From: Bradyrhizobium sp. CB2312 | GTDB lineage: Bacteria > Pseudomonadota > Alphaproteobacteria > Rhizobiales > Xanthobacteraceae | Direction of reading: 5' to 3' | Length of the DNA stretch: 64,000 nucleotides | NCBI RefSeq assembly: GCF_029714425.1 | Contig: NZ_CP121668.1 | Location: forward strand, 3,183,501 to 3,247,500 | In this document: positions 35,631-44,623 of the stretch, piece by piece | Position numbering within the stretch: position 1 is the first letter of the stretch | How the letters are laid out: the number at the start of each line of letters is the position of its first letter | The notes under the pieces: generated by a model | The model's database searches: none | What the model was told of the DNA's origin: nothing | What the model saw: the letters and a program-made list of their open reading frames with translations, nothing else | Program-made: the position numbers and the translations under genes

Positions 35631-36739
35631 GAAGTCGCTCCGATCACGCCTTCGACCAGATAGTCCATCTTCTCCAGTTCAGGATCCTTCTGGCCGCGAT
35701 CGGTGCCGGCCGGGATGACCGTCTTGCCCTTGTTGTCGACGAGGCCGCCCTTGAAGATGGCAAAGCCGTCGGCAGACAGGAATTTTGCCTTGGCTTCGTC
35801 GGCCGCTTTGCGCGCCTCGGCGGACACCGCTTCGCCATAGGGCGAGACCTTCACGATCTCTTCCTTCAGGCCCCCGCGGTAGAAATTCGGGATACCTTCG
35901 CCGGAGGCGATCATCTTGACGAACTTCGGATAAAGCGCCTCCCAGTTCCACTCGGCGCCGGTGAGATAGGCCTTGGGTGCCAGCGCCGACTGGTTGGTGT
36001 GATAACCGCAGACGGAGGCGCCGCGGCGTGCGGCGTTCTCGACCATGGTCTTGGGTCCATCGACGTGGCAGGTGAGCACGTCCACGCCCTGGTCGATCAG
36101 GCTGTTGGTGGCTTCGGCCTCCTTGACCGGCATCGACCAGTCGCCGGTGAAGATCACCTGCGTCGTCGCCTTCGGATTGACGGACTTGGCGCCGAGCGCA
36201 AAGGCGTTGATGTTGCGCAGCACTTGCGGGATCGGTTTGGCCGCGACGAAGCCGAGCTTGCCGCTCTTCGATGTCAGGCCGGCGACGATGCCCGAGATGT
36301 ACTGGGCCTCGTCGATGTAGCCGAAATAGCTGCCGGCGTTCTTCGGGTCCTTGTCGCTCCACAGGCCGCCGCAGTGCTCGAAGCGCAGCTTCGGGTACTT
36401 GGCGGCCATCTTGAGCATGTGCGGATTGTAGTAACCGAACGAGGTCGGGAAGAGCAGGGTCGCGCCGTCGAGATTGATCATGGACTCGATCGTCTTCTCA
36501 ACCGCGTCGGTCTCCGGCACCTTCTCTTCCTCGATGACCTTGAGGCCCGGAATTTTCTTCAGCGCCGCGGCGCCCTGCGCGTGCGCCTGGTTGTAGCCGT
36601 AGTCGTCGCGTGAGCCGACATAGATGAAGCCGATGGTGGTCTCGGCCGCGAAGGCCGGACGGAGGCCCGCTGCAGCGCCGAGGGTGAGGGCCGCGCCGCC
36701 CTGCAACACATGACGTCGTGAAATCCTGCCAGAATCCAT
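35627..36739 (-). CDS. BMP family ABC transporter substrate-binding protein (system B), Tat-exported
   Basis: A 370-aa periplasmic protein whose leader contains SRRHVLQGGAALTLGAAAGL, a twin-arginine signal, in contrast to the Sec signal of the system A homologue. The mature start ETTIGFIYVGSRDDYGYNQAHAQ marks the BMP family. It is the first gene of the operon BMP, permease, permease, cysteine hydrolase, ATPase, deaminase, all overlapping or within 13 bases. Ligand unknown; purines, nucleosides or allantoin-like ureides are the reasonable candidates. Confidence 0.93.
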   Translation of the reverse strand: MDSGRISRRHVLQGGAALTLGAAAGLRPAFAAETTIGFIYVGSRDDYGYNQAHAQGAAALKKIPGLKVIEEEKVPETDAVEKTIESMINLDGATLLFPTSFGYYNPHMLKMAAKYPKLRFEHCGGLWSDKDPKNAGSYFGYIDEAQYISGIVAGLTSKSGKLGFVAAKPIPQVLRNINAFALGAKSVNPKATTQVIFTGDWSMPVKEAEATNSLIDQGVDVLTCHVDGPKTMVENAARRGASVCGYHTNQSALAPKAYLTGAEWNWEALYPKFVKMIASGEGIPNFYRGGLKEEIVKVSPYGEAVSAEARKAADEAKAKFLSADGFAIFKGGLVDNKGKTVIPAGTDRGQKDPELEKMDYLVEGVIGATS

Positions 36740-37110
36740 TGCTCGCTCCCCTTGGCGGCTGCCCCGCCTTCAATCTCGCGGCTGCGCCGGACTGGCGGAG
36801 CCCAGGGAGAGTGTCGCAAGCTTCATGCCAGAGCTTAGGAAGTAGGCAATCTGCAATAAGGCTTTGATCAGTATAATTATCTGTCCGATGTAAATTCTGA
36901 CGAGGAAATTGGCAGATTAATTTGTGAGCAGCCAAGCCTCATTGTATGCAATAGAGTTAAGCAGCATTAACCCGCTCACGATGTGTGGATGTGAGCCGGA
37001 CCGTCTGCCGGTCGGCCGCATTCATGCTAACCACGGCGTCGGCCGAGCGATCTTCGCTGGCACCGAACTTGTATCGTTTGTTGTCACGATCGCCGCGTGC
37101 GGTCTTCAGG
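36740..37110. other. Divergent A/T-rich regulatory region between ABC system B and AllC
   Basis: This 371-bp region is clearly A/T-richer around 36840-36960 than its surroundings. It contains a TATAAT at 36872-36877 and three related sequences: AATCTGC (36849-36855 approx), TTATCTGTCC (36877-36886 approx) and, inverted, GGCAGATTAA (36911-36920 approx). These may be half-sites for a regulator of both operons. No gene is seen. Confidence 0.45.
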
Positions 37111-38403
37111 ATGGAAAGCTCGACCGAGATGGGTGCTGCTACCGCTGTTCAAGACGCATCGCTCGGAAATGAGATCGTCCGCCGCATCAACGAGCTCGCC
37201 GCGATCTCGGAAGACGCCGACAAGCTCACCCGCATCTATCTCAGCAAGGAGCTGCGCAAGGCCGCGGATCTCATTCTGAGCTGGATGCGCGACGCCGGCA
37301 TGAGCGCGCATCTCGATGCGATCGGCAATGTCTGCGGCCGCTACGAAGGCGCGCGGCCGGGCGCGCCCTGCCTGATGCTCGGCTCGCACTATGACACCGT
37401 ACGCGATGCCGGCAAATGGGACGGCCCTCTCGGCGTCATCACGGCGATCGCCTGCGTCGCCGACCTCAACCGTCGTGGCAAGCGGCTGCCGTTTGCGATC
37501 GAGGTGGTTGGATTTGCCGATGAAGAAGGGGTGCGCTTTGCCTCGACGCTGCTCGGCAGCCGTGCGGTGGCCGGCACTTTTGACGAGAGCGTTTTGAACA
37601 CACGCGACCGCGATGGCATCTCGATGCGCGATGCGCTGGTTCAGTTCGGGCTCGATCCGGAGCACATCGGCAAGGCGGCGCGGACGCGGCGCGAGCTGCT
37701 CGCCTATCTCGAATTGCACATCGAGCAGGGGCCGGTGCTGGAAGCGCAGAACCTGCCCGTCGGTGTGGTCACGGCAATCGCAGGCGCGACACGGCTTGCG
37801 GCGCAGCTGACCGGCATGGCAGGCCACGCCGGTACGGTGCCGATGGCGCTGCGTCGCGACGCACTCACGGGCGCGGCCGAATGTATCGGCGCGATCGAAG
37901 AGTTCTGCCGAACCGACGAGAGCGGGCTGGTCGGCACCGTCGGCTACATGCAGGCGCGGCCCGGCGCCACCAACGTCATTCCGGGTGAGGTGTCCTTCAC
38001 CATCGACATGCGTGCGCCGACCGACATGCATCGCAAGCGCGCGGTGGCCGATGTCGTCAGGCAGATCGAGGCGATCGCAAAGCGCCGGCAATTGACGCTT
38101 CAGCTCGACGTCACGCACGAGAACCGCACCGCGCCTTGCGCGCCATGGCTGAAGGACCAGATCGCGCGGGCGATCGCCACGGAAGGCTTTGCCGTGTTCG
38201 AGCTGCCGAGCGGGGCCGGGCACGACGGCATGGCGATGATCGACATCGCCGACGTCGGCATGATCTTCGTCCGCTGTCGTGGCGGCATCAGCCATCATCC
38301 GGACGAGCATGTCGAGCTTGCCGACGCCGATGCCGGCGCGCGGGTGCTGCTCAGGGTGATCGAGCATTTCAGGCCGCGCCACGATCACGCCGGCGAGAGC
38401 TGA
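37111..38403 (+). CDS. allC: AllC-type Zn-dependent amidohydrolase (allantoate amidohydrolase / N-carbamoylase family)
   Basis: About 430 aa from ATG 37111; ATG 37129 is an alternative. M20-family dimetal peptidase fold with metal ligands in GSHYDTVRDAGKWDGPLGV, FADEEGVRF, ELHIEQGPVLE and SHHPDEHV. The lid domain carries GHAGTVPMALRRDAL. The family includes allantoate amidohydrolase, ureidoglycolate amidohydrolase and beta-ureidopropionase. Allantoate is favoured because PuuE, the producer of allantoate, lies in the same island. Reaction: allantoate to ureidoglycine, CO2 and ammonia. Confidence 0.87.
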   Translation: MESSTEMGAATAVQDASLGNEIVRRINELAAISEDADKLTRIYLSKELRKAADLILSWMRDAGMSAHLDAIGNVCGRYEGARPGAPCLMLGSHYDTVRDAGKWDGPLGVITAIACVADLNRRGKRLPFAIEVVGFADEEGVRFASTLLGSRAVAGTFDESVLNTRDRDGISMRDALVQFGLDPEHIGKAARTRRELLAYLELHIEQGPVLEAQNLPVGVVTAIAGATRLAAQLTGMAGHAGTVPMALRRDALTGAAECIGAIEEFCRTDESGLVGTVGYMQARPGATNVIPGEVSFTIDMRAPTDMHRKRAVADVVRQIEAIAKRRQLTLQLDVTHENRTAPCAPWLKDQIARAIATEGFAVFELPSGAGHDGMAMIDIADVGMIFVRCRGGISHHPDEHVELADADAGARVLLRVIEHFRPRHDHAGES

Positions 38404-38505
38404 CCGTCATGAAGCCGCAAGTCACCGGGTAGAGACACGAATCAGACATGTGTAAAATGGGTGACCGCCGTCACCGGGATCTCGAGACATCACCGACCTG
38501 CACAG

Positions 38506-39879
38506 ATGAACAGCGATATTTCCTTTCCATCACATCGGGAGAACCGGTTTTACCAGGGCATGGCTGCGACCTTCGTCGCCAATGCCCTTCAGGCGGTCAA
38601 TTTTCTCGGTGATCGATTCCTGAGACAATCGCCCCATTCGTTGTCGGCCATCGAGGACCTCTACCGGCACTCGATGGACAGCGCCTTTTCGGTGACTGAG
38701 GCCTTTCTCGTCACCGGCGCGCCGCACGCATCGGCCTATTACCCGCGCGACTTCGCCTGGTTCTATCCTGATGTCCTCGATCCCGAGACCATCATGGATG
38801 CGCAGGACGCGGTGCGCCGGGCGCGCCTGCTCGAAAAGAGCGTTCGTCTGCTGCTCGAAGCGGTTCGCGCCGACGTCGTTACGACGACCATCGTTCCGGC
38901 GGGACGCGGCCGCTACCTCGGCGTGAACTACTTCTCGCGCCCCTCGGATACGCTGCTTGGTGTTCTCGCCGGTCTCCGGCAGATGATCTCCGCGGAGGAG
39001 AGGGCATCGTCCTATCTTGCGATGTCGCAATGCGCCCATGCCGGCCGCTTGCTGTTGGCCGAATACGGTAGCGATTTGAAGCGCGCAATCCTGAAGCTTG
39101 CGAGCGAGCTCGAACCGTTCGACGCCGACGGCACCAGATATTTGCTCTGCGACGCCAGCGGGCCGCGCTCTGCGGCAACCGACACACGCGCCGAGCGACG
39201 GCGTTTCGTCAACAATGCCTGCGTTTACACGACATTCGTGTGGGGCGCGCAGCTCGGCATCCTCGAGGAGAACGAGCTGAAGCGGGTGCTCGGGCGCGAT
39301 CTCGCAGAGTACAAGAGCGGCCTGCTGCATCTGTTCGGCAAGGACGGTTATATCAGGCATTCCCTCGACAGCCCGGCGGGCACGCCGGTGTCTCAGGTCG
39401 CGCTGGATTTCGTCAGCGTGCATCGCGGCTTCTGGAATATGAACGATGCGAGCGAGCGCGCGCTGTTCGCGGCGACGACGGATCTGATCGTCGCCGAGCC
39501 GCGGTTTCGCATCCCCAGCACGTTTCACTTCCTGGTGTCGGCGGATAATCCGCGCAACAAGATGATCCACAAGATCGCGGCGCCCGCCTACCAGGGACGC
39601 TCGTCCTGGCCGACGTTCAACGTCGAGTTCGCCGATCGCATGCTGGACTTCGATGAATTCTCAGGGAGCGACACCTACCGCGCCTGCGCGCAAGGGATAT
39701 TGAAGGACATTCGCACTGCGACCGAGGTCCACGGCGGCTATCAGGAGCTGATCTCGGAGCAGGGTCTGAAGTACCGCACCTGGGCCTACAAGGGCGCGGT
39801 GGCGCATTCCTGGTTTCCGCGCTTCCTGTCGGTCTGGAGGAGGGCGTATGGAACGCCGCTCCTCCAGTGGAATGACTGA
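38506..39879 (+). CDS. Uncharacterised protein, possible (alpha/alpha)6-barrel glycosidase-like
   Basis: About 457 aa from ATG 38506; a GTG at 38461 would add 15 residues. No signal peptide or membrane segment. Motifs such as YYPRDFAWFYPDVLD near residue 75 and VHRGFWNMND near 320, with alternating helices and aromatic clusters, recall six-hairpin glycosidases (trehalase, glucoamylase, GH63-like), where an R-D-x-x-W motif is common. There is no firm family match from sight. It sits between AllC and DctA without overlap; its role in the island, if any, is unknown. Confidence 0.7.
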   Translation: MNSDISFPSHRENRFYQGMAATFVANALQAVNFLGDRFLRQSPHSLSAIEDLYRHSMDSAFSVTEAFLVTGAPHASAYYPRDFAWFYPDVLDPETIMDAQDAVRRARLLEKSVRLLLEAVRADVVTTTIVPAGRGRYLGVNYFSRPSDTLLGVLAGLRQMISAEERASSYLAMSQCAHAGRLLLAEYGSDLKRAILKLASELEPFDADGTRYLLCDASGPRSAATDTRAERRRFVNNACVYTTFVWGAQLGILEENELKRVLGRDLAEYKSGLLHLFGKDGYIRHSLDSPAGTPVSQVALDFVSVHRGFWNMNDASERALFAATTDLIVAEPRFRIPSTFHFLVSADNPRNKMIHKIAAPAYQGRSSWPTFNVEFADRMLDFDEFSGSDTYRACAQGILKDIRTATEVHGGYQELISEQGLKYRTWAYKGAVAHSWFPRFLSVWRRAYGTPLLQWND

Positions 39880-39891
39880 GCCTCAAGGGCG

Positions 39892-41211
39892 CTATCCCGC
39901 GGTTACGTCCACAAGCTCGCCGCCCTCGAGCACCTTCGCTGCCTTGGCGCGGTCGAGGTCGCCTTCCCAGGCGGCCACGACGACCGTCGCCACGCAATTG
40001 CCGACGAGGTTGCCGAGCGCGCGGGCCATGCCGATGAACCAGTCGACCGACAGCACCAGCACGAGGCCGATCGCAGGAATGCTCGGCACCGCGTTCAGCG
40101 TCGCGGCAAGGATCACGATGGCCGAACCAGGCACGCCGTGAGCGCCTTTCGAGGTGATCAGGGAAACGCCGAGCACCAGGAGAAGATCGCCGAACGACAG
40201 CGGTGTGTTGGTCGCCTGCGCGATGAAGACGACTGCGAGCGTCAGGTAGATCGAGAAGGCGTCGAGGTTGAAGGAATAGCCGGTCGGGATGACGAGACCG
40301 ACGACGGAATCCTTCACGCCCATGCGCTCCAGCTTCTTCATGATCTGCGGCAGCACCGCGTCGGATGAGGCGGTCGCGAGCACGATGGTGAGTTCTTCGC
40401 GCAGGTAGGCCAGGAACTTGAGAATGTTGAGTCCCGCGAGCGCCATGACGCCGCCGAGCACGCCGAGCACGAAGATGCCGACCGAGACGTAGAACAGCAT
40501 CACCAGGGAGACGAGCTGCTTGAGCGAGCCGACGCCGTATTTGCCGACCGTGTAGGCGACCGCGCCGAGCACGCCAAGCGGGGCGACGCGGACGATCAGG
40601 CCCATCACGCGGAACAGCACGGTGGAAGCCGCATCGATGATGGAGGTGACGAGCGCGCCCTTCTCGCCGCCGACCAGTGCGAGGCCGACGCCGAACAGCA
40701 CGGCGAAGAACAGGACCTGGAGCACGTCGTTGCGCGACAGCGCATCGAAGGAGGTGGTCGGGATCACGTTCATCAAGAAGGCGCCGATGCCGCCGCCGGA
40801 CAGCTTGTGCGCGTTGTCGGCATAGGTGTTGAGCGCCTTGGCGTCGAGCGTCGAGGGATCGATGTTCATGCCGTGGCCGGGGCCGAAGATGTAAGCGAGC
40901 AGCAGCCCGACCACGAGGGCGACGGTCGTCATGACCTCGAAATAGACCAGCGCCTTGACGCCGACCCGGCCGACCTTCTTGAGGTCGCCGGCACCAGCGA
41001 TGCCGTGCACGACAACGCAGAACACGATCGGTGCCACGATCATCGAGATCAGCTTCAGGAAGGCGTCGCTGAGGATCTTGAGGCTGACGGCGAAGTCCGG
41101 GGCGGCCATCCCCAGGATGACGCCGAGCACCAGCGCGGCCAGGACCTGGACGAACAGCGAGGTGTAGAGCGGCTTCGGTTCGGCGGTGGGTGCCGCGGTG
41201 ATGGTCGACAT
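39892..41211 (-). CDS. dctA: C4-dicarboxylate/H+ (Na+) symporter DctA
   Basis: A 439-aa inner-membrane transporter of the DAACS family. ATG 41211 follows GGGGGAG. It has the family motifs PTTSFDALSRNDVLQVLFFAVLFG, the reentrant serine-rich VLATASSDAVLPQ, and the substrate-binding NLDAFSIYLTLAVVFIAQATN. It imports succinate, fumarate and malate, the main carbon source of nodule bacteroids. It has no dctBD regulator next to it here. It lies tail-to-tail with the uncharacterised glycosidase-like gene. Confidence 0.95.
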   Translation of the reverse strand: MSTITAAPTAEPKPLYTSLFVQVLAALVLGVILGMAAPDFAVSLKILSDAFLKLISMIVAPIVFCVVVHGIAGAGDLKKVGRVGVKALVYFEVMTTVALVVGLLLAYIFGPGHGMNIDPSTLDAKALNTYADNAHKLSGGGIGAFLMNVIPTTSFDALSRNDVLQVLFFAVLFGVGLALVGGEKGALVTSIIDAASTVLFRVMGLIVRVAPLGVLGAVAYTVGKYGVGSLKQLVSLVMLFYVSVGIFVLGVLGGVMALAGLNILKFLAYLREELTIVLATASSDAVLPQIMKKLERMGVKDSVVGLVIPTGYSFNLDAFSIYLTLAVVFIAQATNTPLSFGDLLLVLGVSLITSKGAHGVPGSAIVILAATLNAVPSIPAIGLVLVLSVDWFIGMARALGNLVGNCVATVVVAAWEGDLDRAKAAKVLEGGELVDVTAG

Positions 41212-41299
41212 GTTGAAACTCCCCCGGTTTGACGCGTCTTGGACGTCAAAAAGGAGCAACAACCGTGCCAGAATGTCGCGGGTCGCCAGTGAAGGCGGT

Positions 41300-42313
41300 C
41301 TATTCTGCCGCTTTCGCCGTTTTGCCGAACATCCGCGCCGGTGCCGGGAAACCGCAGGAGGTGCCGTCGGTGATCTTGACCTGGTCTTCCCACGGCAGGC
41401 GGAATGTGCCGGCGACCATGTCCTGCATGAAGGTGTAGGGGCAGTCCATCGCGCCGCCCTTCACCGCGACGTAGCCGCGGTGCCAGAGCTGGTAGATGTT
41501 GTTCTCCACACCCCAATTGATGCGGGCCTCGCGCACGAGATCGGGCCGCACCTCGGCGGTGATGATCTCGTCGGCGCGGCCGGTGGTGCCGTGCGCCAGC
41601 ACGGTGCCGTCGAAATTGACGATCATGCCTTCGCCCATGGAATCGAACGAGCCGTCGGAGCCGCACATGCAGACGTTCGCCGTAACCATGAGGTTCTGGA
41701 ACGAATTGGCCTGGTTGGTGAAGCGCCAGGCCTCGCGGATCGGCGCGGTGTAGCCGGCGGTGCGGATCATGATCTCCGCGCCCTTGTAGGCGCATTCCCG
41801 CGCCATCTCCGGGAACATGCCGTCGTGGCAGATGATAAGCGCAATCTTCGCGCCTCTTGGCCCCTCGATGACGGGAATGCCGATATCCCCGGGCTCCCAC
41901 GGCTCGACCGGAATCCAGGGATGAAGTTTTCGGTAGTAGAGCTTGATCTCGCCGTGGTCGTCGATGATCAGACCCGAATTATAGGGATTACCGTGTGGAT
42001 TGAACTCCATGATGGAGAAGCAGCCCCAGATCTGGTTGTCGAGGCAGGCCTGCCTGAAGGCCGCAACCTCGGGGCCGTCGAGACGGCACATGATCTCGGG
42101 ATTGGTATCCATCGAGAGGCCGTGCAGCGAATATTCGGGGAACACCACCAGATCCATGGTGGAGAGATTGCGGCGCGCTTTGCCGACCATCCAGACGATG
42201 CGCTCGGTCTGCTTGGCCAGATCGGCCCTGGTCACGACGGTTGGCAGCTGCAACTGCACCAGCCCGATGACCACGCCCTCAGGCGATTTGTTCAGCCCGC
42301 CCAGTCCGTTCAT
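41300..42313 (-). CDS. amiF: Formamidase (nitrilase superfamily)
   Basis: A 337-aa enzyme hydrolysing formamide to formate and ammonia. ATG 42313 (MNGLGGLNKSPEG) has GAGGGAGC upstream and matches the family's N-terminus. The nitrilase triad is E60 (FPEYSLHG), K129 (YRKLHPW) and C162 (IICHDGMFPE), close to positions reported for Helicobacter AmiF. SDGSFDSMGEGMIVNFDG is further family sequence. It supports a nitrogen-scavenging theme beside the purine island. Confidence 0.94.
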   Translation of the reverse strand: MNGLGGLNKSPEGVVIGLVQLQLPTVVTRADLAKQTERIVWMVGKARRNLSTMDLVVFPEYSLHGLSMDTNPEIMCRLDGPEVAAFRQACLDNQIWGCFSIMEFNPHGNPYNSGLIIDDHGEIKLYYRKLHPWIPVEPWEPGDIGIPVIEGPRGAKIALIICHDGMFPEMARECAYKGAEIMIRTAGYTAPIREAWRFTNQANSFQNLMVTANVCMCGSDGSFDSMGEGMIVNFDGTVLAHGTTGRADEIITAEVRPDLVREARINWGVENNIYQLWHRGYVAVKGGAMDCPYTFMQDMVAGTFRLPWEDQVKITDGTSCGFPAPARMFGKTAKAAE

Positions 42314-42459
42314 GGTCAGCTCCCTCATCGGCTTCGTCGCCGCCTTCGCACGACGTCGTTGCGCGCGATCCCGTGACGGAAAGCAAATCCGATTTTGGCA
42401 GGGAGCAAAAGATTATATTTCAGGCGTTCGCGCAGTTCCGCTGCACACAGGCAGCCGCT

Positions 42460-42678
42460 TCACGCGACGAGATCCAGCAGCCGGCACGATCCGCGCACAA
42501 GCACCTTGCGTCCTGTAGGCGTCATCGCAGGCACGCCGCCATCGACGACAACGAGGCCGAGCTCGACCAGGCTTCCGACGACATACGCCTTGGAGAGGCG
42601 ACCGTTCGACACCGGGTTGCGAAGCGCCTTCAGCGCTTCCCACTGGTCGGGTGAAAGATCGAAGTCGAAATCGTTCAT
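42460..42678 (-). CDS. Conserved-looking small hypothetical protein (72 aa)
   Basis: Starts MNDFDFDLSPDQWEALKALRNP with TTGAGGC upstream. The whole protein reads like a winged-helix fragment: helix, LSKAYVVGSLVELGLVVVDGGVPAMTPTGRKVLVRG (recognition helix and wing). It could be a small DNA-binding protein. Stands alone; function unknown. Confidence 0.65.
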   Translation of the reverse strand: MNDFDFDLSPDQWEALKALRNPVSNGRLSKAYVVGSLVELGLVVVDGGVPAMTPTGRKVLVRGSCRLLDLVA

Positions 42679-43030
42679 GTTGCCTCAAGCGACAGTACCG
42701 TTCGCGCGCCCCTGTTAGCGGCGCTGCATGAAGACCGTGCGACGACAATGAGTCGGGAATTCGGTAAAGTGTTTAGAACTTCTCTTCACGAATTGCGGCA
42801 CTTCGTTGCGCCACAAAAGTTAAGATCGCGCGGGTGCACATATCGTCCTTCAACGGGATCACATATTGATGATCCGGGCTTGATGTTGCGCCGCAAGCTA
42901 CCGCGCTGCACGGGAAATGCTGCTGTCCCATTCTGCGTCGCAATATGCACAAAAATTACGAGACGACGGGTTCGAGACTCTGTTAGCTTGATTCGTAGGG
43001 AATGGCTTCACACGGCAGGAGGTGGAGTGC
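42679..43030. other. Intergenic region with no recognisable gene
   Basis: In 352 bases between a minus-strand and a plus-strand small gene I see no supported ORF, RNA gene or strong hairpin. Base composition is more A/T-rich than the surroundings (42740-42990), consistent with promoters for both flanking genes. The last bases carry AGGAGG for the gene at 43031. Confidence 0.4.
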
Positions 43031-43213
43031 ATGAACAGGCTGGTGGCAATTCGCAGTCAAGAATCCCTGTGCCGGGAACGTGTCGCGCTCGATTCGGAGC
43101 GTCGGATTTTCTGGCTCGCGCAAGCCCAGGAATGGGAGCAGCGCGCGCTCGACGAAATCGCCTATCACTTCCGAGAGTGCAATGCCTCTCACGCGGAGCT
43201 TGCGCGAGGCTGA
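43031..43213 (+). CDS. Small hypothetical protein (60 aa)
   Basis: ATG 43031 is preceded by a perfect AGGAGG with 8-base spacing, the best Shine-Dalgarno in the area. The product is helical and rich in Arg and Glu (ERVALDSERRIFWLAQAQEWEQRALDEIAYHF), with a pattern suggesting an amphipathic helix. No family is recognised. It ends 21 bases before the convergent VWA gene stop. Confidence 0.55.
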   Translation: MNRLVAIRSQESLCRERVALDSERRIFWLAQAQEWEQRALDEIAYHFRECNASHAELARG

Positions 43214-43234
43214 TTTGTGCCGCGCCTTCGCGGC

Positions 43235-44623
43235 TTACTGATAAGTCGCCACGATATCGGACACCGCGCGCTCGAGCTGCTGCGCGGTGGCGCATTGACG
43301 CACGACCGTGCAAAAGGTCGCGTAACGCGGCATCTCTGAATCGCCAAAGCCCCAGGCGAGCCTTCCTTCCGGATTGAGCCAGACCAGCCGCTTCGAGCGT
43401 TCGGAGATGCGGCGCAGGATGTCGGCGCGCGGATCGAGATTGTTGCTGCGGGCGTCGCCCAGCACGATCACCGTGGTCTGCGGTGTCAGCGTGCTCATGA
43501 AATCGTGCTCGAAGTCGAGCAGCGAAGATCCGTAGTCGGACGAGCCGAAGCCGACCTTGGACATGATCTCGGCCATCGCCTCTTCCGGCGATTTCTTTTC
43601 CAGGATCTCGCTGACCTCGATCAAGTGCGAGGAGAAAGCGAAGGAGCGGACGTCGTCCACGACCTCGTGCAGCGAATGGATCAGCAGCAGGAAGAAGTCG
43701 GAGACCTGCGCGACCGAGCCGGAAACGTCGCAGAGCGCAACGATCTTCGGTCGGTCGCGATGCTTGCGCTTCCATGCGGTGAGGAACGGCACGCCGCCCC
43801 AGGCGGCGTTGCGGCGGAGCGTGCGGCGGACGTCGAGATGGCCGCGGCGCTGGCGCTTGCGCGGCTTCGAATAGCGCTCGCGCAGGCGGCGCGCGATCTG
43901 GCGAATAAGTGCGCGCATCTCCGCGACCTGGCGCCGCTCGATGCGGGCGAGCGGCGCGTTGCGCAGGATCTCGTTGCGGAGGTTTTCGGCCTCCTCGCGG
44001 GCATAGAGTGCAAGGCCTTGCGAAACCGTGTCGCGCACCGCCTCGCGCAAGCCGTCGAGCGCGGCACGAAGACGCTCGGCCAGCGACGGATTCGTCGCAG
44101 TCAGCCCGTCGAGATCGTCGCGCAGGCGCTGGAGGCCCATGGCGTCGAGGATACGGCTGGAGAAGATGCCGCGCTGGGTGGAGTAGCGGATATCGGACAG
44201 CGAGGCTGCACCGGAAGCGCTGGCGATGGCAGCTTCGATCGCGTTGCGGTCCTGCGACAGCAGCATCTGCGCGAGCGGACCTAATCCTTGCGGAGGCTGT
44301 CCTTCGCCGGACTCGCCAGCCGAGCTGGACGAGGGCGACTGATCCGAATCCTGTGAGGCGTTGTCGTTGTCGTCGGCCTCAGGCTGATCCTGCCGCGGCT
44401 CCGGCTGGCTGAAGAACAGATCAAAGCAATCGCCGAGCGCCAGCTTCTCGTCCTGCGATTTGGCAAGCGTCAGCAGCAGCGCGTCGCGCAGGATCGCGCG
44501 GTCGGAAAAGCCGACCTGCGACACCGCGCGCATCGCATCGATGCTTTCGGCAGGCGAGACGTGGACGCCGACGCCTCGTGCCGCTCGAAAGAAACGATGC
44601 AGGTTCTCGCGCATCGGCGTCAA
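43235..44623 (-). CDS. VWA domain-containing CoxE-like protein
   Basis: A 462-aa cytoplasmic protein. An acidic low-complexity region (about 70-115, rich in D, Q, S and E) separates an N-terminal helical domain from a C-terminal von Willebrand A domain with an intact MIDAS motif DVSGS and an Asp-rich VIVLGDARSNN. The start overlaps the MoxR ATPase stop by ATGA (44620-44623). MoxR/CoxE-type pairs act as metal-insertion or assembly chaperones, for example for CO dehydrogenase; the client here is unknown. A molybdenum hydroxylase exists 20 kb away, but no link is shown. Confidence 0.88.
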   Translation of the reverse strand: MTPMRENLHRFFRAARGVGVHVSPAESIDAMRAVSQVGFSDRAILRDALLLTLAKSQDEKLALGDCFDLFFSQPEPRQDQPEADDNDNASQDSDQSPSSSSAGESGEGQPPQGLGPLAQMLLSQDRNAIEAAIASASGAASLSDIRYSTQRGIFSSRILDAMGLQRLRDDLDGLTATNPSLAERLRAALDGLREAVRDTVSQGLALYAREEAENLRNEILRNAPLARIERRQVAEMRALIRQIARRLRERYSKPRKRQRRGHLDVRRTLRRNAAWGGVPFLTAWKRKHRDRPKIVALCDVSGSVAQVSDFFLLLIHSLHEVVDDVRSFAFSSHLIEVSEILEKKSPEEAMAEIMSKVGFGSSDYGSSLLDFEHDFMSTLTPQTTVIVLGDARSNNLDPRADILRRISERSKRLVWLNPEGRLAWGFGDSEMPRYATFCTVVRQCATAQQLERAVSDIVATYQ

